A stretch of DNA of 44,593 nt. Source: an uncultured bacterium (lineage in GTDB: Bacteria > Bacteroidota > Bacteroidia > Bacteroidales > Bacteroidaceae). Numbering within the stretch: position 1 is the first letter of the stretch; every line of letters starts with the position of its first letter. The stretch lies in contig CAMNOK010000008.1 in assembly GCA_946546825.1 (NCBI GenBank), positions 1 to 44,593 on the forward strand. The letters are read 5' to 3'. The position numbers and the translations under genes are program-made. The notes under the pieces were generated by a model. It was given only the letters and a program-made list of their open reading frames with translations, did no database searches and was not told the origin of the DNA. Of this stretch, positions 1 through 8,003 are shown in pieces.

Positions 1-45
1 GCTCTGAAGAGCTACCTCGACTTTGTGATAGAACGTGAAAACTGA
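1..45 (+). CDS. Possible C-terminal end of an upstream CDS (…ALKSYLDFVIEREN*)
   Basis: Frame 1 is open from base 1 to the TGA at 43-45; truncated by the window edge, so identity is unknown. Confidence 0.35.
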   Translation, partial: ALKSYLDFVIEREN

Positions 46-114
46 TAGAACAAAACCCTTTTTTCAACACGGAAAGCTTGGGTTTGTCATCTCAAGAGAC
101 TGCACTCATCTACC

Positions 115-219
115 AAAATAATTTATTTTACTTTGCAATATAATTTATTTTACTTTGCAATATAATTTATTTTACTTTGTAATATAATTTATTTTACTTT
201 GCAATATAATTTATTTTAC
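115..219. repeat. Tandem repeat array 1, 22-bp unit (AATATAATTTATTTTACTTTGC), about 4.8 copies
   Basis: Units at 115-136, 137-158, 159-180, 181-202 and partial 203-219 are nearly identical. Confidence 0.95.
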
Positions 220-244
220 CTGACCAAAGGCTTCTCCTTTGAGG

Positions 245-442
245 ATAAAGGGACAGCTTTTTGCAGATAAAGGATTTGCTTTCTGTAGATAAAGGATTTG
301 CTTTCTATAGATAAAGGGACAGCTTTCTGCAGATAAAGGGATAGCTTTCTGCAGATAAAGGGATAGCTTTCTGCAGATAAAGGATTTGCTTTCTGTAGAT
401 AAAGGGACAGCTTTCTGTAGAAAAAGGATTTGCTTTCTGCAG
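245..442. repeat. Tandem repeat array 2, 22-bp unit (ATAAAGGGAYAGCTTTCTGCAG / ATAAAGGATTTGCTTTCTGTAG), exactly 9 copies
   Basis: Nine consecutive 22-mers read directly; two interspersed variants differ mainly at unit positions 8-12. Confidence 0.95.
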
Positions 443-520
443 CTATCAAGCACGCGTTGAAGAAAAAGAACCACCTGCTTGACCTGACTTTTCACGATTG
501 AAACTTGATAGAAGGAAACT

Positions 521-564
521 CATCCGGAAACCTTTTCCGATAACTTGGAAAAGACTTCCGGATG
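521..564. terminator. Hairpin terminator between the repeat array and deoC
   Basis: CATCCGGAA..CTTTTCC-loop-GGAAAAG..TTCCGGATG followed by TTTTTG on the + strand. Confidence 0.7.
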
Positions 565-571
565 TTTTTGT

Positions 572-1465
572 TTAGAAGAACTTCAGTTCCTGACCTTCAA
601 TCTCGCTCAACAAGAGGTTGGCAAGACGGCTGGTACCCATGCGGAACCACTTGTTGGTGAGCCACTTTTCACCCAGCACTTCCTTGACGATGGTGTAGTA
701 GATGACGGCATCCATCACGGTGTTAATGCCACCAGCGGGCTTGAAACCAATCTGAATGCCCGTTTCATCGTAGTATTCCTTGATGGCCTGACACATCACA
801 TAGGCGGCTTCGGGAGTGGCGCTGACCTTCTCCTTACCCGTGGAAGTCTTGATGTAGTCGCCACCTGCATACATCGACAGGATGGAGGCTTTCTTGATGT
901 CACTGCAGTTGCGCAGATCGCCGGTCTCTAAGATCACCTTCATGGCGGCATCGCCGCAGGCTGCCTTCAGTTCTGTGATATCTTCACAAACGCCTTCAAA
1001 ATCGCCACTGAGAAACTTACCAACCGGCATGACGATGTCAATCTCTGTGGCACCGTCTTTTACGGCCAAGGCTGTCTCGGCAACCTTCACCTCAATCAGG
1101 GCCTGAGAAGAAGGGAACGAGCCGCTCACACAAGCCACTTCAACTCCTTCTACTTCCAAGGTCTCGCTAACGGTCTTGGCAAAGCAGGGATAGACGCAGA
1201 TGGTGGCAACGTGGGGTAGGGCGGGGTAGGCGGCGGCAAAGTCGTTCACTCGCTCGGTGAATGCCATCACGCTCTCATCGCTGTCGGTGGTCTTCAAGGT
1301 GGTCAGTTCTATGCTTCCGAAGAGAAACCGCTTCACTTCGGGAGTATCGTTTTGGGGAACTTTCTCGGCAATGATTTTCTTCACAGCCTCGCGCACTTGC
1401 GCATCATCAAGCTCTGTGTTGTACTTCTGCAGGGCTTGCTCAATCTTGCTGAATTGTTTTTCCAT
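572..1465 (-). CDS. deoC: Deoxyribose-phosphate aldolase
   Basis: 297 aa; VACVSGSFPSSQ, EIDIVMPVGKFLSG, VILETGDL, YIKTSTGK, GFKPAGGI motifs of DERA. Confidence 0.95.
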   Translation of the reverse strand: MEKQFSKIEQALQKYNTELDDAQVREAVKKIIAEKVPQNDTPEVKRFLFGSIELTTLKTTDSDESVMAFTERVNDFAAAYPALPHVATICVYPCFAKTVSETLEVEGVEVACVSGSFPSSQALIEVKVAETALAVKDGATEIDIVMPVGKFLSGDFEGVCEDITELKAACGDAAMKVILETGDLRNCSDIKKASILSMYAGGDYIKTSTGKEKVSATPEAAYVMCQAIKEYYDETGIQIGFKPAGGINTVMDAVIYYTIVKEVLGEKWLTNKWFRMGTSRLANLLLSEIEGQELKFF

Positions 1466-1503
1466 GTTTTTTTGATTTATTTGATGGGTTATAACTCTTT
1501 GGT

Positions 1504-1896
1504 TTACTTGGATTTTTCTGTTGATTTCGATGATTCAGAAGAGGCAGATGCCGGTTGGAGTTTTTTGTTTTCCTGATGCCGACAGGCGTCACGTCGGGTC
1601 TTTTTCTCTATGCTGCGACGCAGTTGTTCGGTGAGATCCACTCCGGTTTGATTGGCCAGGCAGAGCAGTACCCAGAACACGTCGGCCATCTCCTCACCTA
1701 ATGCCTGCTGACCATTGTCTTCACGGCGCGGGTCTGTGGGTTTCCAAGACTGTTCACCATAGCGGCGGCTGATGACACGTGCCAGCTCTCCCACTTCTTC
1801 TGTCAAAACAGCCATGTTGGTCAGTTCGTTGAAATAGCGTACGCCATACGACTGAATCCATTGGTCAACAGCCTGCTGGGCTTCTTTGATGGTCAT
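1504..1896 (-). CDS. MazG-like nucleotide pyrophosphohydrolase
   Basis: 130 aa; LTEEVGELARVISRRYGEQ and EEMADVFWVLLCLANQTGVDL match the EExxE…ExxD MazG motif. Confidence 0.88.
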   Translation of the reverse strand: MTIKEAQQAVDQWIQSYGVRYFNELTNMAVLTEEVGELARVISRRYGEQSWKPTDPRREDNGQQALGEEMADVFWVLLCLANQTGVDLTEQLRRSIEKKTRRDACRHQENKKLQPASASSESSKSTEKSK

Positions 1897-1915
1897 GGTT
1901 TCTTTCTTTTTTACT

Positions 1916-2368
1916 TTATTCTTTATTCTTGGTGTCCATGCAAATGGTGACAGGACCGTCGTTGAGGAGCTCTACTTTCATGTCAGCCCCGAATTCTCCT
2001 GTGGCAACGGGTCTGCCCAACGTCTTGCTTAAAAGGTCACAGAAGGCTTCGTAGAGCGGTATGGATATCTCGTGGCGGGCTGCCCGCAACCAGCTGGGCC
2101 GATTTCCTTTCTTGTAGCTTGCGAAAAGCGTAAACTGGCTAACCACCAGTGCTTGGCCTTCCGTATCCATGATGCTGCGGTTCATCACGCCGTCGGCATC
2201 GTCAAAGACACGGAGGTTGGCTACCTTCCGCACCAACCACTCTGCGTCGGCTACGGTGTCGGTTTCTTCTATTCCGAGAAGTATCAGAAAGCCTGCTCCT
2301 ATGGAAGACTTTTCTCGTCCGTTGATGGTTACGCTGGCATGGGTGACTCGTTGTATGACTGCTCTCAT
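1916..2368 (-). CDS. dtd: D-aminoacyl-tRNA deacylase
   Basis: 150 aa; MRAVIQRVTHASVTI, VVSQFTLFASYKKGNRPSW, GPVTI motifs. Confidence 0.95.
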   Translation of the reverse strand: MRAVIQRVTHASVTINGREKSSIGAGFLILLGIEETDTVADAEWLVRKVANLRVFDDADGVMNRSIMDTEGQALVVSQFTLFASYKKGNRPSWLRAARHEISIPLYEAFCDLLSKTLGRPVATGEFGADMKVELLNDGPVTICMDTKNKE

Positions 2369-2386
2369 GTTGCAAATATAAGCATT

Positions 2387-4237
2387 TTATTTGGTTTCTT
2401 CTGCTTTCGCATGGAAAAAGTCATAGACAACCTTGGCCCTTGAAGCTCCAATAACAAGTGTAAGTTCTTGAATATCAGATGTTTGCACTCTTTTGACGCT
2501 CTTAAAGTGACGGATAAGCACGTCGCGTGTCTTGGGTCCAATGCCTTTCACGTCGTCCAGGGCACTGTGGAGCGCATGTTTAGACCGCTTGTCACGGTGG
2601 AAGGTGATGGCGTATCGGTGAACTTCGTCCTGTATGCGGGTGAGGGCATGGAAGAGTTCGCTTTTCACATCCAGTCCGATGGTCTGCGCAGGGTTTCCAA
2701 AGAGCAGCTCGTTGGTGCGGTGACGGTCGTCTTTAGCCAGTCCTGCAATGGGTATCTGAAGCTTTAGTTCTCCTTCTACAACGGCACGCACAACATTCAT
2801 CTGCCCGAGTCCGCCATCGGTGATGATCAGGTCGGGAAGGTCTTCTGGTGTCTCTTCCATCATTCTGCTGTATCGCCGACGGACAACTTCCTGCATGGAG
2901 GCATAGTCGTCCTGTCCCTCTACGGTCTTGATGATGTATTTCCGGTAGTCTTTTTTCGAAGGTTTCATAGCCTTGAACACCACACATCCTGCCACTGCGT
3001 CGGTACCAGAAATGTTGGAGTTGTCGAAACATTCAATACGGTAGGGCATCTTCTCTAATTGAAGCTTCTGCTGAAGCTCTTTCATCAAGCGTGTCTGCTT
3101 TTGCTCGGGATTGAGTTTCTCTGCTTGCTTGAGGCGGTCAAACTTGTATTGTTTTCCATTCATTTGCGACAGTTCCAAGAGGTGTTTCTTGTCGCCTCTC
3201 TGGGGAATAAAAAACGCTGCGTCGGGCAGTTTCCAGTCCATGTCAAAGGGTACGATAATCTCTTTGGCATGGCTTTGGAAACGCTCCCGTATCTCCGGTA
3301 TGGCTGCTAAGAGCAGTTCCTGGTCGCTCTCGTCAAGTTTGCGCTTATATTCAAAGGTAAAGCTTTGGTTGATGGTGCCGTTGGTGACGTGGATGTAGTT
3401 AACAAACGCATTCTTGCGTGCGTCATCATCCACGATGGTAAAGACGTCCACATCGGTGATGGTCTGGCTGACCACCTCACTCTTCGCACAGAAATTATCC
3501 AGTGCCAGGATGCGGTTTTTCAACACTTCGGCCTCTTCAAAACGAAGGTCTTCTGCTGCCTTTTGCATCTCCTCGTAGAGCTGTTTCTGCACCTCACGCG
3601 TGTGACCTTTCAGAATCTCTTTTGCCTGCGCTATCTTGCTTTGGTAATCTTCGTATTGCTGGCGCCCGATGCAGGGGCCTTCACAGTTGTGAATATGGTA
3701 TTCCAGACACGCCTTAAACTTACCTTGCAGAATGCCTTCGCGTGTTAAAGACAGATGGCAGGTGCGGGGCTTATATATCTTTTTGATCAACTCCAGTATG
3801 GCATACATGCTGCCAACGTGTGAGTAGGGACCAAAATAGGTGCCAAACCGTCTGTTGATGGTTCGTGTCTTGAAGATACGCGGAAAGAATTCGTTGGTTA
3901 CGCAGATGCTGGGGTAGGTCTTACCGTCCTTTAATAATACGTTGTATCGGGGATTGTATTTCTTAATCAGACTGTTCTCCAGCAGCAAGGCATCCTCCTC
4001 GGTGTTGACAACGGTGTAGGAGATATCTTGAATCTTGCTGACAAGCACCTTGGTCTTGAACCTATCTACCTCCTTGTGGAAATACGAAGAAACCCTGCTC
4101 TTGAGACTTTTGGCTTTACCTACATAGATGATGACATGGTCAGCATCGTAGAACTGGTAGCTTCCGGGCTTCTCGGGCATGCTCAACACAATGTTTTTCA
4201 ATCGTGTCAAACGCTCTTCGTTTTCTTTCTTTGTCAT
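2387..4237 (-). CDS. uvrC: Excinuclease ABC subunit C
   Basis: 616 aa; GIY-YIG N-terminus (PGSYQFYDADHVIIYVGKAKSLKSRVSSYF), UVR region, RIECFDNSNISGTDAVAGCVVF, ALDDVKGIGPKT HhH. Confidence 0.97.
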   Translation of the reverse strand: MTKKENEERLTRLKNIVLSMPEKPGSYQFYDADHVIIYVGKAKSLKSRVSSYFHKEVDRFKTKVLVSKIQDISYTVVNTEEDALLLENSLIKKYNPRYNVLLKDGKTYPSICVTNEFFPRIFKTRTINRRFGTYFGPYSHVGSMYAILELIKKIYKPRTCHLSLTREGILQGKFKACLEYHIHNCEGPCIGRQQYEDYQSKIAQAKEILKGHTREVQKQLYEEMQKAAEDLRFEEAEVLKNRILALDNFCAKSEVVSQTITDVDVFTIVDDDARKNAFVNYIHVTNGTINQSFTFEYKRKLDESDQELLLAAIPEIRERFQSHAKEIIVPFDMDWKLPDAAFFIPQRGDKKHLLELSQMNGKQYKFDRLKQAEKLNPEQKQTRLMKELQQKLQLEKMPYRIECFDNSNISGTDAVAGCVVFKAMKPSKKDYRKYIIKTVEGQDDYASMQEVVRRRYSRMMEETPEDLPDLIITDGGLGQMNVVRAVVEGELKLQIPIAGLAKDDRHRTNELLFGNPAQTIGLDVKSELFHALTRIQDEVHRYAITFHRDKRSKHALHSALDDVKGIGPKTRDVLIRHFKSVKRVQTSDIQELTLVIGASRAKVVYDFFHAKAEETK

Positions 4238-4288
4238 CGTCCTGCCACTTGTAAATAAAGGGGTTGCCAGTATAATCTAACAAGATAA

Positions 4289-4304
4289 TGTTTCATGTGA
4301 AACA
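4289..4304. promoter_or_regulatory. parS-like 16-mer TGTTTCATGTGAAACA
   Basis: One mismatch from the widely conserved parS consensus TGTTTCACGTGAAACA; 7-bp inverted arms. Confidence 0.55.
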
Positions 4305-4319
4305 GTAGTGTTTTACTGC

Positions 4320-4847
4320 TTAAACCGTCATCAAGGTAGTAAGCTCTATTCCTTCAAAGAGGTCGCGGCCATGCAGTCCTTCGTCTGTAATTTCAATGAT
4401 GAAATTCATATAGACCTTCTTGGGGTGGAAGTGGTTCACGAGTTTCCATGTTGCCTTGGCCGTTCCGCCTGTAGCCAGTAGGTCGTCATGAATCAAGACC
4501 ACGTCATCGGGAGTAATGGAGTCAATGTGCATTTCTACAGTGTCAACTCCATATTCCTTAGAAAACTGTTCTTTGATAACAGTTGCGGGAAGCTTTCCTG
4601 GTTTTCTGGCCAAAACGACGCCGCATCCTAAGCGACCAGCCAAGGCTGAAGCCATGATAAAACCGCGACTTTCTATCCCGACAATTTTTGTAATGCCCTT
4701 GTCTTTGTAGAGTTCATAGAGCTCGTCGAGCATGATTTTCATGCACTCGGCACTCTTGTAGAGCGTCGTCACATCTCTGAAATTGATTCCTTTCTTAGGA
4801 AAATCTGGAATACACCGAAGGTTTTCAATAAGTACTTTGTTGTTCAT
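4320..4847 (-). CDS. apt: Adenine phosphoribosyltransferase
   Basis: 175 aa; IPDFPKKGINFRDVTTL, GIESRGFIMASALA, VLIHDDLLATGGTA PRPP loop. Confidence 0.96.
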   Translation of the reverse strand: MNNKVLIENLRCIPDFPKKGINFRDVTTLYKSAECMKIMLDELYELYKDKGITKIVGIESRGFIMASALAGRLGCGVVLARKPGKLPATVIKEQFSKEYGVDTVEMHIDSITPDDVVLIHDDLLATGGTAKATWKLVNHFHPKKVYMNFIIEITDEGLHGRDLFEGIELTTLMTV

Positions 4848-4904
4848 GTTTTATATTTTTAGTTATGATAAAACGGTTGTTATGTCATTTATAAAACGAT
4901 TATA

Positions 4905-4920
4905 TGTTTCACATGAAACA
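4905..4920. promoter_or_regulatory. parS-like 16-mer TGTTTCACATGAAACA
   Basis: Exact reverse complement of the 4289-4304 site; one mismatch from TGTTTCACGTGAAACA. Confidence 0.55.
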
Positions 4921-4923
4921 TGA

Positions 4924-6816
4924 TTATCTTCCCATCAGAACCAGCAAGACGTTGATGTCAGAGGGGCTGACGCCTGGAATACGGCTGGCTTGAGCCAATG
5001 TCTCCGGGTCGATGTTTTGGAGTTTTTGTCTTCCTTCTGTAGAGATTTCGTGGAGTTCTGCGTAGTTGAAGTGTCCTTTGATTCGGATATTCTCCAAACG
5101 GTGCATCTTTTCTGCCACTATTTTTTCGCGCTCTATATACCCTTGGTATTTGATTTTAATTTCGGTGGCCTCGGCAATTTCCTCTTTTCTGTTGGCAGGT
5201 TGGTTTAGCTTTTCGTGCAGAGAGGGTATGATGTCTGCCAGTTGGCTCATGGAGAGTTGTGGTCTTGCGATGAGGTCGGCAATCTTACATCCGAATTGGA
5301 GTGGGGTGGTACCTAAGTTTTCTAAGGCGCTATTGATTTCCTTCGGTTTTACTGGAGTTTCTTTACAGAATTCCAAGAGCGTTTCGATGGCTTGTTTTTT
5401 CTCCATCCACCAGTTGTATCGGTCTTGTTTGGCCAGTCCTAACTGGTAGGCCTTCTCCGTGAGTCGGCTGTCGGCATCATCTTGTCTCAGCAAGATACGG
5501 TATTCGGCTCTGGAGGTAAACATTCGGTAAGGTTCGTCAACACCTTTTGTTGTCAGGTCATCTATCAGTACGCCTATATAGGCTTCGTCGCGTCCGAGCG
5601 TGAATGTCTTGTCTTTCTCAGCGCTTGAACTGTTTTGCCCAGCCAACAATGCTGCATTGACACCAGCCAGAAGACCTTGTCCAGCTGCTTCTTCGTAGCC
5701 TGTTGTGCCGTTAACCTGTCCTGCAAAGAAGAGGCCTTTCAGCAGTTTTGATTCCAGGGTATGTTTGAGCTGGGTGGGGTCGAAGAAGTCGTATTCAATG
5801 GCGTAGCCTGGTCTGTATATTTTGACGTCGCGCAGGGCAGGAATCTTTCTCAGGGCTGCCAATTGCACATTCATGGGCATGCTTGACGAGAATCCGTTGA
5901 GATACATCTCGTTGGTATCTTCGCCTTCCGGCTCAATGAACAAAGGATGCTGGTTGCGGTCGGGGAATGTGACCAGTTTGGTCTCGATGGAAGGACAATA
6001 GCGTGGTCCGATGCTCTGTATCTGCCCGTTATACAAGGGAGAGTCTGCCAGTCCGGAGCGCAATACTTCGTGCACCTGTTCGTTGGTGTAACAGGTCCAG
6101 CAGGGCAGTTGGCGAAGTTGTCGGTGAGGTCCGAAGTAGGAGAACTGGTGGAAGTCGTTTTCTCCGGGTTGCACCTCCGTGTCTTCAAAATGGATGCTTC
6201 GTTTGTCGATGCGTACGGGTGTTCCGGTCTTCATTCGTGCAGTGCGTATGCCGTGACGGGTGATGCTTTCCGTGAAATGAGGAACGGCAGGTTCTGCACA
6301 GCGTCCACCGGGAATCATCTTACGGCCTATGTGGAGCAGTCCGTTGAGGAATGTGCCTGCGGTGATGACGGTGCTCTTGGCCCGAAGTTCCACCCCCCAG
6401 ACCGTGCGCACGCCGACCGCTTCGCCGTTTTCCACCAGTAGCTCGTCAGCCTGGTCTTGCCAGATGTCGAGGTTGTCGATACCGTCAAGCACTTCGCGCC
6501 ACTTCCAAATAAACTTTCCACGATCGCATTGGGCACGCGGGCTCCACACGGCAGGACCTTTGCCCTGGTTGAGCATGCGGAACTGGATGGCAGTGGCATC
6601 GGTCACCAACCCCATATAGCCGCCGAGGGCATCGATTTCTCTCACGATCTGTCCCTTGGCAATGCCTCCCACTGCGGGGTTGCACGACATCTGAGCAATC
6701 TTGTTCATGTCCATGGTAACCAGACAGGTCTTGGCACCCATGTTGGCTGCTGCTGCCGCTGCCTCGCAGCCGGCATGTCCACCCCCGATCACTATTACAT
6801 CGTATTGAAGAATCAT
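4924..6816 (-). CDS. mnmG: tRNA uridine-5-carboxymethylaminomethyl modification enzyme MnmG/GidA
   Basis: YDVIVIGGGHAGCEAAAAAANMGAKTCLVTM, CNPAVGGIAKGQIVREIDALGG; start set at MILQYDV, 17 codons inside the listed ORF. Confidence 0.97.
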   Translation of the reverse strand: MILQYDVIVIGGGHAGCEAAAAAANMGAKTCLVTMDMNKIAQMSCNPAVGGIAKGQIVREIDALGGYMGLVTDATAIQFRMLNQGKGPAVWSPRAQCDRGKFIWKWREVLDGIDNLDIWQDQADELLVENGEAVGVRTVWGVELRAKSTVITAGTFLNGLLHIGRKMIPGGRCAEPAVPHFTESITRHGIRTARMKTGTPVRIDKRSIHFEDTEVQPGENDFHQFSYFGPHRQLRQLPCWTCYTNEQVHEVLRSGLADSPLYNGQIQSIGPRYCPSIETKLVTFPDRNQHPLFIEPEGEDTNEMYLNGFSSSMPMNVQLAALRKIPALRDVKIYRPGYAIEYDFFDPTQLKHTLESKLLKGLFFAGQVNGTTGYEEAAGQGLLAGVNAALLAGQNSSSAEKDKTFTLGRDEAYIGVLIDDLTTKGVDEPYRMFTSRAEYRILLRQDDADSRLTEKAYQLGLAKQDRYNWWMEKKQAIETLLEFCKETPVKPKEINSALENLGTTPLQFGCKIADLIARPQLSMSQLADIIPSLHEKLNQPANRKEEIAEATEIKIKYQGYIEREKIVAEKMHRLENIRIKGHFNYAELHEISTEGRQKLQNIDPETLAQASRIPGVSPSDINVLLVLMGR

Positions 6817-7094
6817 GTCATCGTATTTTGCATGCAAAGTTACAATTAAAAGCCGAGAGGAGACCACTTTATTTCAACTTTTTTCCTACCTTTGCACGAA
6901 AATGCACTTATGGAGAAAAACGAGGAACGGCGCATAGCCTGAGATTTTGTAGAGCACATTCGTGAAAACAACACACGCTGCTTGCCGCTATGGATGAGCA
7001 AGCGTTGAAGAAACCTGTGGCAAACTAAGACAAAAGAGAACCACGAGGAAATAAAAATTTTTGGTATAAATTGCACATTTTTATATAAAAGACT

Positions 7095-7124
7095 TTGAAG
7101 AATCATTAAAAAATGGTATTTTTG
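7095..7124 (+). promoter_or_regulatory. Bacteroidota-type promoter (TTG-N19-TATTTTTG) for the sdh/frd operon
   Basis: TTG at 7095-7097, 19-nt spacer, TATTTTTG at 7117-7124; fits the TTG/TAnnTTTG consensus. Confidence 0.7.
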
Positions 7125-7233
7125 CAGACAAAACGAGGTCTTCAGTACCTAAAACGAAGTATTGAAAGGCCCTCTTCAACATGAGAAATCAAAACAATTC
7201 AAATCATTAATAATTTCAAAATCAACAATTTTT

Positions 7234-7965
7234 ATGTGGTTAATCAATTCATCAATTGGTAGAAAAGTCGTGATGTCGGTTACCGGTGTCGCACTTATTC
7301 TGTTCTTGACCTTCCACTGTGCCATGAACATTGTGGCATTGTTCAGTGGTGAGGCCTACAACATGATTTGTGAACTGCTTGGTGCCAACTGGTATGCTGT
7401 CGTAGCGACAATGGGTTTGGCTGCATTGGCAGTGATTCACATTGTCTTCGCTTTCATCCTGACGGCTCAGAACCGTAGGGCTCGCGGCGGTTCCCGCTAT
7501 GAGGTGACCGATCGTCCAGCAAAGGTAGAGTGGGCCTCCCAGAACATGCTCGTGCTGGGTATCATCATTCTGCTGGGTTTGGTGCTCCACCTGTTCAACT
7601 TCTGGTACAACATGATGTTTGCTGAACTTTTCGGCATTGAAGGACTGGCTCACACTCCCGGCGATGGCTTCGGCTGGATTCAGGAAACCTTCTCCTGCTC
7701 GCTTTATGTTGTACTCTATGTCATCTGGATTGTGGCTATCTGGTTCCACCTCTCCCATGGTTTCTGGAGTGCTATGCAGACCTTCGGTTGGAATGGCAAG
7801 ACATGGTTCTGCCGCTGGAAGATGATCGGACTGATCTACACGACCCTGCTCATGCTGGGCTTCCTGGTGGTGGTGCTCGCTTTCGCCTTCGGTTGTGCTC
7901 CCAGCCTCTGCTGTGAGAGCGGTTCCGACTGCTGTGCACAGGCTGCAGCTTGCTGCGTTCAGTAA
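7234..7965 (+). CDS. sdhC: Succinate dehydrogenase/fumarate reductase cytochrome b subunit
   Basis: MWLINSSIGRKVVMSVTGVALILFLTFHCAMN…; multiple TM helices; directly upstream of the flavoprotein subunit. Start chosen at ATG 7234 inside ORF 7162..7965. Confidence 0.92.
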   Translation: MWLINSSIGRKVVMSVTGVALILFLTFHCAMNIVALFSGEAYNMICELLGANWYAVVATMGLAALAVIHIVFAFILTAQNRRARGGSRYEVTDRPAKVEWASQNMLVLGIIILLGLVLHLFNFWYNMMFAELFGIEGLAHTPGDGFGWIQETFSCSLYVVLYVIWIVAIWFHLSHGFWSAMQTFGWNGKTWFCRWKMIGLIYTTLLMLGFLVVVLAFAFGCAPSLCCESGSDCCAQAAACCVQ

Positions 7966-8003
7966 TAGTATATTGTGAAATCGTCAAATAGTAAAATAAA
8001 ACT

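Noticed and set aside
211-495. Minus-strand ORFs 211..495 and 216..449 (…LQKAIPLSAESCPFIYRK…)
   Set aside because: They are read through the 22-bp array; because 22 is not a multiple of 3, several frames stay open and give the same repetitive peptide. No independent coding support.
545-1576. Plus-strand ORFs over deoC (545..931, 882..1106, 1257..1475, 1352..1576)
   Set aside because: Antisense to the well-supported deoC; low-complexity translations without recognisable motifs.
4200-7240. Chromosomal origin (oriC) next to mnmG
   Set aside because: No cluster of TTATCCACA-type DnaA boxes and no dnaA gene visible, despite the parS-like sites.
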